A stretch of DNA of 64,000 bases, taken from the NCBI RefSeq assembly GCF_024347415.1, contig NZ_AP025476.1, positions 620,001 to 684,000 on the forward strand, written 5' to 3'. The position numbers and the translations under genes were made by a program. Below are positions 40,970 to 52,712 of this stretch, in pieces (position 1 is the stretch's first letter; every line of letters starts with the position of its first letter). Origin of the DNA: Vibrio crassostreae. Lineage in GTDB: Bacteria; Pseudomonadota; Gammaproteobacteria; Enterobacterales; Vibrionaceae. Below the pieces are notes generated by a model that saw only the letters and a list, made by a program, of their open reading frames with translations, did not search any database and was not told the origin of the DNA.

Positions 40970-41578
40970 TTACTTGCTTAGATCGTCAGCGTGCTCAGAT
41001 AGGAATGCTGCAACACCTTGTGGAGATGCGTCCATACCTGATTTACCTTCTTCCCATTGTGCAGGACAAACTTCACCGTTCTTCTCGTGGAAGTTTAGTG
41101 CGTCTACCATGCGTAGCATTTCGTCGATGTTACGACCTAGTGGAAGGTCGTTAACTACTTGATGACGTACAAGACCGTCAGCATCGATTAGGAAAGAACC
41201 ACGGAAAGCAACGCCTGCTTCTGGGTGCTCAACATCGTATGCTTTGCAGATCTCGTGCTTAACGTCAGCAACTAGAGGGTATTTAACTTGACCGATACCG
41301 CCATCAGCGATAGCAGTGTTACGCCATGCGTTGTGAGAGAATTGAGAATCGATAGAAACACCGATTACTTCAACGCCTTTAGCTTGGAAATCTTCAAGAC
41401 GGTTGTCGAAAGCGATTAGCTCTGAAGGACAAACGAAAGTGAAGTCTAGTGGGTAGAAGAAAACTACAGCTTTCTTACCTTTAGTGAATTCTGCGAAGTT
41501 GAAGTTATCAACGATCTCACCGTTACCTAGAACAGCTGCTGCAGTAAAGTCAGGGGCTTGACGACCTACTAGTACCAT
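40970..41578 (-). CDS. Typical 2-Cys peroxiredoxin (AhpC/Prx1 subfamily)
   Basis: 202 residues. It reduces H2O2 and organic peroxides in the cytoplasm. Peroxidatic Cys in FYPLDFTFVCPSE, resolving Cys in NGEVCPAQW. GGIG is present, but the C-terminal YF motif of over-oxidation-sensitive enzymes is not seen (the end is FLSEHADDLSK). Divergent from oxyR with a perfect inverted repeat between them, so it is probably an OxyR target. Confidence 0.94.
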   Translation of the reverse strand: MVLVGRQAPDFTAAAVLGNGEIVDNFNFAEFTKGKKAVVFFYPLDFTFVCPSELIAFDNRLEDFQAKGVEVIGVSIDSQFSHNAWRNTAIADGGIGQVKYPLVADVKHEICKAYDVEHPEAGVAFRGSFLIDADGLVRHQVVNDLPLGRNIDEMLRMVDALNFHEKNGEVCPAQWEEGKSGMDASPQGVAAFLSEHADDLSK

Positions 41579-41646
41579 TTTGGAATCTCCTAAAAAATTA
41601 GTTGGCCCAACACATCTTTGTTTGGGCTCCGTTTCTACGCGACAAA

Positions 41647-41669
41647 CTATAGTACAATCGGTACTATAG
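41647..41669. promoter_or_regulatory. Inverted repeat in the prx-oxyR intergenic region
   Basis: CTATAGTAC - AATCG - GTACTATAG, a perfect 9-bp inverted repeat about 70 bp upstream of prx. It contains ATAG and CTAT half-sites, but with a longer gap than the OxyR consensus. It overlaps a possible TATAGT -10 box for prx. Candidate OxyR operator. Confidence 0.6.
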
Positions 41670-41788
41670 AAAAAAGCGAATTAAATAGATTAAGTTAATC
41701 GAAAAAAGCGATAAGCTTATTCTTTGTCCTGTTCTTAGGTCTCATGACCTTTACGTAACTTATCCTACTCATATTACAAAGTAATTTC

Positions 41789-42694
41789 ATGAATAAATGG
41801 CCAAGTCTTAAGCAACTTCACTATCTTGTTACTCTTCACGAAACTCGTCACTTCAGTGATGCCGCTGATCGCTGCTTCGTGAGTCAATCTACGCTCAGTA
41901 AAGGCATTCAAAACCTAGAAGAGCTAATTGGTTGCCCTCTTTATGAAAAGAAGGATAAGAAGAGCCCATTGGTTTTTACTCAAGCGGGTGAGCTGGTGGT
42001 CAAGCATGGACGAGATCTACTGGCGAAGGGGCAAGACCTTGTCGAGCTTGGAAACCTATGTAACGGGGATGCGATGCAAGGTCAGCTGCGAGTCGGGTGT
42101 ATTCCTACCATTGCACCATTCCTTTTGTGCGATTTGGTACAAGAAGCTAACCAACGCTTTCCTCAGCTAAATTTACTGTTACGTGAAGATACGACAACTA
42201 ACTTATTGGCTGCATTACGTCATGGTGAGTTAGATGTGTTGATTCTGGCTCTGCCTGTCGATATCGACAACATGGAGAGTAAAGTTGTCGGGCAAGACCC
42301 GTTCAGAATGGTGATCAGTCGTAATCAAGCCGATGGCATTCGTGTTCCGATTAAATACGATGACTTGCCAGACGAGTCTGTATTTTTGCTGGAGAACGAG
42401 CACTGCTTAACCGAGCACGCGGTATCAGCTTGTAAGTTAACCGACAAAGAGAAGATAAATCCGTTCACCGCCACAAGCCTCCACACATTGGTGCAAATGG
42501 TAGCAAATGGTTTAGGAACCACCTTTATTCCGCAGATGGCCATCGATCATGGCTTATTGGAAAACCAAAACCTAGTGGTTATTGATCCTCCTGGTCAGCA
42601 AGCGTACCGAGATATAGGCCTTGTTTGGCGACCAAGTTCATCACGTCGTGAAACATTCCATCAGCTTGCGGATGTAGTTTCTGAGTTGTTGTAA
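41789..42694 (+). CDS. oxyR: LysR-type peroxide sensor OxyR
   Basis: 301 residues. N-terminal winged HTH (ETRHFSDAADRCFVSQSTLSKGIQNLEELIG). Effector domain begins LRVGCIPTIAPFLL. The two redox Cys are spaced as in E. coli Cys199/Cys208: ENEHCLTEHAVSACKL. That pair separates it from other LysR regulators. It is divergent from the peroxiredoxin gene it likely controls. Confidence 0.95.
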   Translation: MNKWPSLKQLHYLVTLHETRHFSDAADRCFVSQSTLSKGIQNLEELIGCPLYEKKDKKSPLVFTQAGELVVKHGRDLLAKGQDLVELGNLCNGDAMQGQLRVGCIPTIAPFLLCDLVQEANQRFPQLNLLLREDTTTNLLAALRHGELDVLILALPVDIDNMESKVVGQDPFRMVISRNQADGIRVPIKYDDLPDESVFLLENEHCLTEHAVSACKLTDKEKINPFTATSLHTLVQMVANGLGTTFIPQMAIDHGLLENQNLVVIDPPGQQAYRDIGLVWRPSSSRRETFHQLADVVSELL

Positions 42695-42722
42695 TAAGTG
42701 GTCTGAGTTATAGATGTACCCA

Positions 42723-42750
42723 CCTTACCTTGCATAGTGGCAGGGTAAGG
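42723..42750. terminator. Hairpin after oxyR
   Basis: CCTTACCTTGC / GCAGGGTAAGG with loop ATAGTG, followed at a distance by a T-rich stretch. Lies between oxyR and the convergent islet genes. Confidence 0.5.
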
Positions 42751-42757
42751 CTCGTAT

Positions 42758-43159
42758 TTAACTATTTTTTGTAAACTGGTGGTATTTTAATACGGCATAT
42801 AAACATTTTAATGCAATAAAGCTAAGCATTATGTTTAAAGGCTCCATTGGCAGATCATAAAAAAATCCAATTCCAATGTCTAGCAGTGGGGTTAGCGCTA
42901 AAATAATTGCATAGAATCGATTGATTGAAATATTTACATAATAAGATGATAATAATATAACTATAGTTTTTACTAATTCGGTAGCTAAAGGAATTAAAGA
43001 ATCTCCCCCTGATATTATTAGGCTCATACCTATGAAAAATAACATAAATAAACTATAAAATTTGAATAATCTACTAGATAACCTGATTGTTTTTATTGAA
43101 TCCATTCTTTTTACTATAGGTTTATATAACCTATAGTATTTGATGATATTTTTATTCAT
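42758..43159 (-). CDS. Small multi-TM protein, AT-rich islet (133 aa)
   Basis: Start MNKNIIKYYRLYKPIVK. The ATG at 43159 overlaps the end of the upstream gene (ATGAATAA), which decides the start. Four hydrophobic segments (SLFMLFFIGMSLIISGG, ATELVKTIVILLSSYY, FYAIILALTPLLDIGIGF, PLNIMLSFIALKCLYAVL). Strongly AT-rich codons. Unknown family; predicted inner-membrane protein. Confidence 0.6.
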   Translation of the reverse strand: MNKNIIKYYRLYKPIVKRMDSIKTIRLSSRLFKFYSLFMLFFIGMSLIISGGDSLIPLATELVKTIVILLSSYYVNISINRFYAIILALTPLLDIGIGFFYDLPMEPLNIMLSFIALKCLYAVLKYHQFTKNS

Positions 43160-43550
43160 TACACATCTCTTCAGTGATGGCGAATTTTTCAAATATACCA
43201 CGCGAGCTTTTTAATTCTAGTTCTGGGCCACAGTATATATGAGTTGGGCTGTTTATTTTATAATCTTCCATTTTAAAGTAATATAGAAAAGAAAGAATGA
43301 ACGATATAGCAAGTAAAACATATGAAGTTTTATTCTTCATTCTAATATGATCTTTCTTTGTTTTAAATATTAATTTTAATTGAACTATACTTATGAAAAA
43401 AGCCCAAAAGAAAGCAGGAGTAAGTAGTATTGATAAGAGATATATTTTATCGGTTTTATAAGATCCGAGTGGGAAGTATAATATAGGGTAAAAACTGATT
43501 AATAATATAATCGTAAACCTAATAGCTTGTTTGTGCTTGCGTAGTTTCAT
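43152..43550 (-). CDS. Islet membrane protein A1, paralogue of the gene at 44148-44552 (132 aa)
   Basis: Start MKLRKHKQAIRFTIILL at 43550, with AGGA six bases before. Three TM segments are followed by a conserved soluble tail: FYYF/LYYFKMEDYK, then T.IYCGPELELKSSRGIFEKFAITEEMC. The same tail occurs in the upstream paralogue. Two conserved Cys (YCG and EMC) would face the periplasm and could form a disulfide. No known family recognised. Confidence 0.62.
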   Translation of the reverse strand: MKLRKHKQAIRFTIILLISFYPILYFPLGSYKTDKIYLLSILLTPAFFWAFFISIVQLKLIFKTKKDHIRMKNKTSYVLLAISFILSFLYYFKMEDYKINSPTHIYCGPELELKSSRGIFEKFAITEEMCNE

Positions 43551-43713
43551 ATCTTTTCCTATGTTCATTCTGCTACAGCACTGTTTAAGTGCTAGTAAGT
43601 AATTGAAATTTATATTTTTTAATTTTATTTAACCTAAATTTTATCGGAAGTTATGATCTGCTGTAAATCTTATTCAACCTAGATAATTTATTCGATAGAT
43701 AAACCTGAGTTTT

Positions 43714-44151
43714 CTAGTTGTATGGATTTCTAGGTCTTGTGAAATAGTACTTTACGAGTTTATATGACATATAAGTTATGAATGCGATGATGCTATAAGT
43801 GATAGTAAAACCAAATACAGATTTAAATATATGGAATAGGCTGCTATTTTTACTTTCGAGTATTATTTTTCCATCTTTAATAGCTAAAATATTATATTTC
43901 TCATTTTTAATTAATTCAAAATAAAATCCATGAATTGATAAGTTGCTATCTATCTCTAGTTTATAATAATAAGTTTTAGACCCTTTAGTATGAACTTTAA
44001 CATGATCAAGGCTTACGACTCTGGCTTGCTTTTCTATACCGGACACCCAAAATTGGTAGGTATCTACTGCAAGTCCATAAACTAAAAAAGATAAGAAAGT
44101 ATAGCCTAAGATAAAAAAAGAAAACTTTAAATATGGGAATAATTTATTCAT
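43714..44151 (-). CDS. Islet membrane protein with two TM segments (145 aa)
   Basis: Start MNKLFPYLKFSFFILGY. TM1 (about 8-28), then a beta-rich soluble middle (about 38-105: QARVVSLDHVKVH..YYYKLEIDS..IHGFYFELIKNEKYNILAIKDGKIILES), then TM2 (FTITYSIIAFITYMSYKL). The middle has the look of DUF3592-like sensor or immunity domains, which is a weak guess. The start overlaps the preceding gene by 4 bases. Confidence 0.6.
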   Translation of the reverse strand: MNKLFPYLKFSFFILGYTFLSFLVYGLAVDTYQFWVSGIEKQARVVSLDHVKVHTKGSKTYYYKLEIDSNLSIHGFYFELIKNEKYNILAIKDGKIILESKNSSLFHIFKSVFGFTITYSIIAFITYMSYKLVKYYFTRPRNPYN

Positions 44152-44552
44152 AAACCGCTACCACATTTTTCTTTTGAAAGCGCAAATTTTTCTAAAAGCC
44201 CCACAGAACTTCTCATCTTTAATATTGATCCGCAATATACATGACTAGTGCTTGTTTCTTTATACTCTTCAACCTTAAAGTAATAAAAAGTAGATAGCGA
44301 TATGGCTATGATAAAATAAATACCGATATGATGATTTTTAGTTTGGTACTTATCATCCCTATTTTTTATTATCAGTGCTAACTGTGCCACGGTAAACACT
44401 AAGAGAAAAAATACAAAAAATGAGCTTAGTACAGTAACAAAGTAAACTCTATCTGAATCATACTCTCCAGAAGGGAAGTATATGAATGGGTAACTGCATA
44501 CAGTGATGATAACTAGGCATATTATTGAATTTTTATAGTTTGATACTTTCAT
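44148..44552 (-). CDS. Islet membrane protein A2, paralogue of the gene at 43152-43550 (134 aa)
   Basis: Start MKVSNYKNSIICLVIITV at 44552, chosen because it aligns with the start of its paralogue; a GTG at 44672 would add 40 residues with no good ribosome-binding site. Shared pattern: PxIYFPSGEYDSDRVYF, three TM, YYFKVEEYKET, then HVYCGSILKMRSSVGLLEKFALSKEKCG. The open frame continues upstream without ATG to about 44798, so a remnant of an older gene may precede it. Confidence 0.6.
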   Translation of the reverse strand: MKVSNYKNSIICLVIITVCSYPFIYFPSGEYDSDRVYFVTVLSSFFVFFLLVFTVAQLALIIKNRDDKYQTKNHHIGIYFIIAISLSTFYYFKVEEYKETSTSHVYCGSILKMRSSVGLLEKFALSKEKCGSGL

Positions 44553-44951
44553 TTGTACTCTCAAGAACCGTAACTTTTTGTGCACCTCATTATGAGATGC
44601 CAGTATATTCTCCGAACCATTAAGTGGACCAAATGAATAGTCGTCAATTGCTTTTATATAAGTTTCCAACACTCCGGAAGAAGCAGCTACATCCTCTACT
44701 GTGAATGTAACAACAGTGATACAAGCAATGACAGGAGCTGAATTCGTTATAACCTCTACATCAAGCCTATTGATAAATATGATTTTTTCACTTTATTACG
44801 GAGGTGGTTGTATATGGCGGGTAATATAAACTTCATCAATATATTATTCAACTAGTTTTATATTTGATATGGTGTGCGGATTGGTTGTTTATTGTAATGA
44901 GTTACGGGGTAAGCGGCAGTGCATTTCTATCGATTAAAATTACCTAATATT
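44553..44951. other. Non-coding or remnant stretch upstream of the islet
   Basis: On the minus strand an open frame without ATG runs in phase with the paralogue A2 gene from about 44798. It is probably the 3' piece of a lost gene, or chance. The rest is AT-rich with no gene, RNA or repeat that I can support; it should include the islet promoter. Confidence 0.35.
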
Positions 44952-44980
44952 GAGCCTCATAGTTTTATGAGGCTCTTCTT
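44952..44980. terminator. Terminator downstream of the CBS-domain gene
   Basis: GAGCCTCATA / TATGAGGCTC with loop GTTT (44952-44975), then TTCTT. Works best rightward but lies 15 bp after the leftward CBS gene stop. Confidence 0.65.
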
Positions 44981-44989
44981 ATTGTCATA

Positions 44990-45436
44990 TCACTCTACTT
45001 CAGCTTCTTCTGGCTCGACTTCTTCTTGCAGTTCAAGCAAGTTAATCGCGATGGTGACGAAGTCACTGTCGGTGATAATGCCTACTAGTTCGTGGTTTTC
45101 TACGACAGGTAAACAGCCCACTTTATGTTTCTGCATATAGATAGCCGATTCTTTTAATCCTGCACGTGGCTCTACTGACATAACACTTTTGTGCATGATG
45201 TCGTTGAGGGGAGTAGCAAGAGTAAAAGATTGAGCTTGTGGGATGTTTTGTAGGCTGGATTCTTGAGCGGCTAGAACGTCTCGTTGTGTGACAACACCGA
45301 GTAGCTTTCTATCGGAATCAACGACCGGAATATGGCGGATATCAAGCGCTTCCATCATGTGCTTAGCATCGGCCAGTGAGTGTGAGCGCAATAGGGTATG
45401 AGGGTTGCGAGTCATCATATCTTCAACCTTGATCAT
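44990..45436 (-). CDS. Tandem CBS-domain protein
   Basis: 148 residues from ATG 45436, with AAGGAGG five bases before it (the longer frame is rejected). Two CBS motifs: MIKVEDMMTRNPHTL...IRHIPVVDSDRKLLGVVTQRDVL, and IMHKSVMSVEP...HKVGCLPVVENHELVGIITDSDFV. The C-terminus is acidic (EEVEPEEAEVE). CBS pairs bind adenosyl nucleotides; the partner protein is unknown. Confidence 0.9.
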   Translation of the reverse strand: MIKVEDMMTRNPHTLLRSHSLADAKHMMEALDIRHIPVVDSDRKLLGVVTQRDVLAAQESSLQNIPQAQSFTLATPLNDIMHKSVMSVEPRAGLKESAIYMQKHKVGCLPVVENHELVGIITDSDFVTIAINLLELQEEVEPEEAEVE

Positions 45437-45756
45437 ACGAACCTCCTTCTTTTTTATTTTGTTGCTATTACTATAGTTTTTTATCCTAAAAATAACTGAG
45501 ATCTGACGCATTTTTGGATGAGTTTTATGCAACTAATTCTTTAGTTTAAGGAGGTGAGTTAGTAGCATTATTTTACGCCTCTTTACAATAATCCATTGCT
45601 GTAAACCTTGCTATTGCGGCTCGTGTGCCTATACTAGCCCACTGCGAAATTTTTAGTCGTGTTTGCGATGTGTTTCTGGTAACGATTGACTTACCGTAAC
45701 GATTATCCAGCAACTACGATTTATGATTCGTCAACGGCACCAATCTCATCAACTAA

Positions 45757-46824
<1,068 letters not shown>

Positions 46825-46966
46825 TTGAAGCTGGTTTAAGCGATAAAAAAATTTACGGGTGCTAGCAGTAAGCTAGGAGTCGGGCAGGGTGTCTGTCTAA
46901 TCTCTCGCAAGGAATACGCGACCGCTCCTCATAGAGCCCACTAGACTGAACTTTTGTTTGGCTTAA

Positions 46967-48151
<1,185 letters not shown>

Positions 48152-48262
48152 TATTTCTTTTTTGCGAGCCCTATCTCTCTTCCGAGTGATGGGGCTTGAA
48201 AATAAAGGGATGCAACCCAATTAGACAAACAATTACGAAAATATAAATAGAGGATGTTTTAA

Positions 48263-48592
48263 ATGTTTATTTCTCAAGCTCACGCAGCAGCAGAAGGTGC
48301 ACCAGCAGGCGGCGGTTTCGAAATGCTTATCATGCTAGGTATGTTCGCTGTGATCTTCTACTTCATGATCTACCGTCCACAAGCTAAGCGTGTTAAAGAG
48401 CACAAGAACCTTATGTCTTCTATGGGCAAAGGCGATGAAGTTCTTACAAGCGGCGGCCTAATCGGCAAGATCACTAAGATTGCTGAAGACAGCGACTACG
48501 TTGCTATCGAACTGAACGCAAACAACGAAGTAGTTATCAAGAAAGACTTCGTTACAGCAGTGCTACCAAAAGGTACTCTGAAATCTCTATAA
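48263..48592 (+). CDS. yajC: Sec translocon accessory protein YajC
   Basis: 109 residues with one TM (FEMLIMLGMFAVIFYFMIY) and the motif YRPQAKRVKEHKNLMSSMGKG, then a small beta domain (VLTSGGLIGKITKI). It joins SecDF in the inner membrane. Followed by secD after 20 bp. Confidence 0.96.
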   Translation: MFISQAHAAAEGAPAGGGFEMLIMLGMFAVIFYFMIYRPQAKRVKEHKNLMSSMGKGDEVLTSGGLIGKITKIAEDSDYVAIELNANNEVVIKKDFVTAVLPKGTLKSL

Positions 48593-48612
48593 ACAGCTAG
48601 AGGATCCTCGCT

Positions 48613-50469
48613 GTGCTAAACCGTTACCCGTTATGGAAGTATTTGATGGTGGTGTTTGCCATCGCTATCGCTGCGTTGTACGCACTTCCAAATATATACG
48701 GTGAAGATCCGGCAGTTCAAGTTACAGGGGCGCGCGGCGCCTCTGTAGATATGTCTACGCTGGATGCTGTCACCAATGCTCTTGAAGCAGAAAACCTTTC
48801 TACTAAATCCGTTGCTCTCGAAAACGGTTCCATTCTTGTTCGCTTTAACGACACAGATACGCAAATTAGTGCCCGTGATATCATCACAGAAGCACTAGGC
48901 GATGACGTTATTGTTGCTTTAAACCTAGCGGCTTCAACTCCTGATTGGCTTGAATCTATTGGTGCTGCACCAATGAAACTTGGTCTTGATCTACGTGGTG
49001 GTGTTCACTTCTTAATGGAAGTGGATATGGACGCGGCGATGCAAAAGCTGGTTGGTCAACAAGAAGAAGCATTCCGTAGTGAACTTCGTGAAGAGAAAAT
49101 CCGTTACCGTGCGATTCGCCCATCTGGTAAAGATGCGGTTGAAGTGATTCTGCGTAACGAAGAGCAGCTTGCTGAAGCGAAATCGCTACTGCAATCTAAG
49201 CACCAAGATATGACGTTCGTAGATTCTGAATCTAACGGTCGTTTCTCTTTGGTTGCAAGCTTTACAGAGGCTCGTCTTCAAGAAATCCGTAACTACGCGG
49301 TTGAGCAAAACATTACCATTCTACGTAACCGTGTTAACGAACTTGGTGTTGCTGAACCTTTGGTTCAACGTCAAGGTTCTAGCCGTATCGTAGTGGAATT
49401 GCCTGGTGTTCAAGACACTGCTCGCGCTAAAGAAATCCTTGGTGCTACCGCGACGCTTGAGTTCCGTGAAGTAGATAGCAGTGCTGATTTAGCCGCTGCC
49501 GCTTCTGGTCGTGCCCCTGCGGGTAGCGAAATCAAGCAAGATCGTGATGGTCGTCCTGTGGTACTTAAGAAGCGCGTTATTCTAGGCGGTTCAAGTATTA
49601 CTGATGCAAGCTCAAGTGTTGATGAATATGGTCGTCCTCAAGTTAACATCTCGCTAGACAGCGAAGGTGGTAGCAAGATGTCTGCATTCTCTCGTCAGAA
49701 TATCGGTAAGCTAATGGCGACGGTATTTGCAGAGTACAAAGACAGCGGTCGTAAAACACCGGAAGGTCGAGTTATCTTAAGTAAGCACGAAGAAGTGATT
49801 AACCAAGCGACGATTCAGTCTGCACTTGGTCGTAACTTCCGTATTACTGGTATCGACTCAACGGCTGAAGCTCATAACTTGGCACTTCTACTGCGTGCTG
49901 GTGCTCTGATTGCGCCTATCTCGATTGTAGAAGAACGTACTATTGGTCCATCTATGGGGCAACAAAACATCGATATGGGTATCATGGCGATGGTTTGGGG
50001 TATGGCTGCTGTAATGCTGTTTACGCTGCTTTACTACCGCAGCTTTGGTCTGATTGCGAACGTTGCGCTAATGGCTAACTTGGTGTTGATTATCGGTGTG
50101 ATGTCGATGATTCCGGGGGCTACTATGACCCTGCCAGGTATTGCCGGTATCGTATTAACGGTCGGTATGGCGGTTGATGCCAACGTTCTGATCTTTGAGC
50201 GTATACGTGAAGAGCTTCGAGATGGACGTAGTCCACAACAAGCGATTCACCAAGGTTACGCGAACGCATTCAGCACAATCGCCGATGCCAACATCACCAC
50301 GCTACTAACAGCAATTATTCTATTTGCTGTGGGTACTGGTGCTATCAAAGGCTTCGCGGTAACGCTGTCTATCGGTATCTTGACTTCAATGTTTACAGCT
50401 ATTGTGGGAACACGTTGTATCGTGAACCTGATGTATGGCGGCAAACGCGTTAAAAAACTGTCGATCTAA
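48613..50469 (+). CDS. secD: Protein translocase subunit SecD
   Basis: 618 residues, six TM. GTG start ([15 protein letters not shown]). First TM at about 10-28, then the large periplasmic P1 domain, then five TM with the RND-type motif [18 protein letters not shown]. Uses proton flow to help pull exported proteins out of SecYEG. Forms an operon with yajC and secF. Confidence 0.97.
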   Translation: MLNRYPLWKYLMVVFAIAIAALYALPNIYGEDPAVQVTGARGASVDMSTLDAVTNALEAENLSTKSVALENGSILVRFNDTDTQISARDIITEALGDDVIVALNLAASTPDWLESIGAAPMKLGLDLRGGVHFLMEVDMDAAMQKLVGQQEEAFRSELREEKIRYRAIRPSGKDAVEVILRNEEQLAEAKSLLQSKHQDMTFVDSESNGRFSLVASFTEARLQEIRNYAVEQNITILRNRVNELGVAEPLVQRQGSSRIVVELPGVQDTARAKEILGATATLEFREVDSSADLAAAASGRAPAGSEIKQDRDGRPVVLKKRVILGGSSITDASSSVDEYGRPQVNISLDSEGGSKMSAFSRQNIGKLMATVFAEYKDSGRKTPEGRVILSKHEEVINQATIQSALGRNFRITGIDSTAEAHNLALLLRAGALIAPISIVEERTIGPSMGQQNIDMGIMAMVWGMAAVMLFTLLYYRSFGLIANVALMANLVLIIGVMSMIPGATMTLPGIAGIVLTVGMAVDANVLIFERIREELRDGRSPQQAIHQGYANAFSTIADANITTLLTAIILFAVGTGAIKGFAVTLSIGILTSMFTAIVGTRCIVNLMYGGKRVKKLSI

Positions 50470-50483
50470 GGCTAGGAATTAAT

Positions 50484-51431
50484 ATGTTTCAGATTCTAAA
50501 AGCAGACAAAATGATCGACTTTATGCGTTGGTCAAAGGTTGCCTTTGTTTTTTCTATCTTGATGATTGGTACTGCTATCTTCACCCTAACAACGAAATCG
50601 TTGAACTGGGGTCTAGATTTTACTGGCGGTACTCTGATTGAAGTTGGTTTTGAACAACCGGCACACCTTCCTGATATCCGTAGTGCACTAGAAGCCGAAG
50701 GCTTTGGTGATGCAACGGTACAGAACTTCGGTTCAGCTCGTGATGTGATGGTTCGTTTACGTCCACGTGATGGCGTAGCGGGCGAAACGCTTGGTAACCA
50801 AATCCTTTCTGCTATTGAGAATGGTACTGGTGAGCAAGTTGAAATGCGTCGTATCGAGTTCGTTGGTCCTAACGTAGGTGATGAGCTAACAGAAGCGGGT
50901 GGCCTTGCTATCCTAGTTTCTCTTATCTGTATCTTGATCTACGTATCAGTGCGATTTGAATGGCGTTTGGCTGCGGGTGCGGTATTAGCACTGGCGCACG
51001 ATGTTATCATCACACTTGGTGTGTTCTCTCTAATGCAAATTGAGGTCGACCTTACCATCGTAGCAGCCTTGCTAACGGTAGTCGGTTACTCCCTCAACGA
51101 TACCATCGTTGTATTCGACCGTATTCGTGAGAACTTCCGTAAGATGCGTAAAGGTGAAGCGCCTGAAGTACTGAACAGCTCAATCACACAAACATTGAGT
51201 CGTACATTGATCACTTCTGGTACCACGTTATTCGTAGTTATCGCACTGTTCGTTCAGGGCGGCGCTATGATTCACGGCTTCGCAACTGCCCTTCTATTGG
51301 GTATTACGGTTGGTACTTACTCTTCTATCTACGTTGCATCTGCACTAGCAATGAAGTTGGGTATTACACGTGAACACCTAATGCCACCACAAGTGGAAAA
51401 AGAAGGTGAAGAGTTTGACGAAATGCCTTAG
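50484..51431 (+). CDS. secF: Protein translocase subunit SecF
   Basis: 315 residues, six TM. After TM1 comes LNWGLDFTGGTLIEVGFEQP (P4 region); the TM4 motif VGYSLNDTIVVFDRIRENFRKMR is diagnostic. Partner of SecD, 14 bp downstream of it. Ends before a strong terminator. Confidence 0.97.
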   Translation: MFQILKADKMIDFMRWSKVAFVFSILMIGTAIFTLTTKSLNWGLDFTGGTLIEVGFEQPAHLPDIRSALEAEGFGDATVQNFGSARDVMVRLRPRDGVAGETLGNQILSAIENGTGEQVEMRRIEFVGPNVGDELTEAGGLAILVSLICILIYVSVRFEWRLAAGAVLALAHDVIITLGVFSLMQIEVDLTIVAALLTVVGYSLNDTIVVFDRIRENFRKMRKGEAPEVLNSSITQTLSRTLITSGTTLFVVIALFVQGGAMIHGFATALLLGITVGTYSSIYVASALAMKLGITREHLMPPQVEKEGEEFDEMP

Positions 51432-51465
51432 GCCTTGGCTTAACAAGTTTCGCTAAACCAAAAAA

Positions 51466-51491
51466 ACCGCTAGGTAACTAGCGGTTTTTTT
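51466..51491 (+). terminator. Terminator after secF
   Basis: ACCGCTAG - GTAA - CTAGCGGT followed by T7 and preceded by A7. Confidence 0.92.
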
Positions 51492-51571
51492 ATGTCTGCA
51501 TTCTATGGTGAAGCTCAATACAATTTAACGTTGAAGTGAGTTGTACTTCATTTCAATAAGAGACATTCTGA

Positions 51572-51634
<63 letters not shown>

Positions 51635-51652
51635 TCAAATTGCAGATACAAA

Positions 51653-51690
51653 AAAGCCTCGCTATCTAGCGAGGCTTTGGAGTTTTTATG
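51653..51690. terminator. Terminator after suhB
   Basis: AAAGCCTCGCTA / TAGCGAGGCTTT (51653-51664, 51667-51678), with a run of A on the left that gives U's for the leftward suhB transcript. Confidence 0.88.
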
Positions 51691-51727
51691 CGCCCTTAAA
51701 ACAGAGAGCTTTAACGTAAGGTCTGAA

Positions 51728-52531
51728 TTATTTCAGCATACCTTCGTTAGCGTTCTCACGAACGTGCTTAAGAATAGACTTAACACCACGTGCGCTTGAA
51801 GCAACAACATTACCAGAAGTCATGTAATCAGTACCGCCAGCGAAGTCAGTCATGATAGCACCAGCTTCACGAGCGATTAGGTCGCCAGCGGCTAGATCCC
51901 ATGGCTTAAGGCCTAGTTCTAGGTAACCATCAACACGGCCAGCTGCTAGGTAACATAGGTCAAGAGCAGGAGAACCTGTACGACGGAAATCAGCACAGTC
52001 AATGAATAGACCAGAGATGATCTTCATGAAAGATTCAGAGTGTTGTTTTTGCTTGAATGGGAAACCAGTCGCTAGAACAGTACCTTGAAGGTCTTTTAGT
52101 TGAGTAACACGCATACGAGCGTTGTTAAGTTGAGCGCCAGCGCCACGTTGAGCTGTGAATAGCTCGTTTAGCATTGGGTCATAAACACAAGCAACTTCTG
52201 TACGACCGTTCATGCGAACAGCGATAGATACAGAGAAGTGAGGGAAACCTTTTACAAAGTTGTTGGTGCCATCTAGTGGGTCAACGATCCATTGTACGTC
52301 AGAGTCTTTACCTTCAGTCAGGCCTTTCTCTTCAGAAATAATGCTGTGCTCTGGGTAAGATGCTTTGATTGTCTCAATGATCATGTACTCAGCTTCTTGA
52401 GCAATGTTAGTAACGTAATCGTTGTTACCTTTTAGAGACGATTCGATCTTATCAGTTGTTTCTAGAGATTTAGCAATATGGTTGCCAGCTTTACGCGCAG
52501 CGCGTATCGCAATGTTTAGCATTGGATGCAT
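51728..52531 (-). CDS. suhB: Inositol monophosphatase family protein SuhB
   Basis: 267 residues, as in E. coli. Metal-site motifs: EEKG, WIVDPLDGTNNFVKGFPHFSVSIAV, and LKPWDLAAGDLIAREAGA. A magnesium-dependent inositol-1-phosphatase. In E. coli it also binds NusE/boxA complexes and is needed for rRNA antitermination, relevant to the boxA sites of the rrn operon here. Divergent from trmJ. Confidence 0.96.
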   Translation of the reverse strand: MHPMLNIAIRAARKAGNHIAKSLETTDKIESSLKGNNDYVTNIAQEAEYMIIETIKASYPEHSIISEEKGLTEGKDSDVQWIVDPLDGTNNFVKGFPHFSVSIAVRMNGRTEVACVYDPMLNELFTAQRGAGAQLNNARMRVTQLKDLQGTVLATGFPFKQKQHSESFMKIISGLFIDCADFRRTGSPALDLCYLAAGRVDGYLELGLKPWDLAAGDLIAREAGAIMTDFAGGTDYMTSGNVVASSARGVKSILKHVRENANEGMLK

Positions 52532-52712
52532 ATGGTTTTTCCCACCAGATGTTAAAGAACAATTTAAAGCGGCGGCGAGTATACCAAAGTTTTACCAAAA
52601 GGGAAGTGGTTATTTTTTGAACTCTTGGTTTCACATTGCGCGAAGGGTCTGACCATTTTACTTTGCTATGTGTTAATATCTCGCGATTATTTTTAAAGTG
52701 GTGTCATATAGC

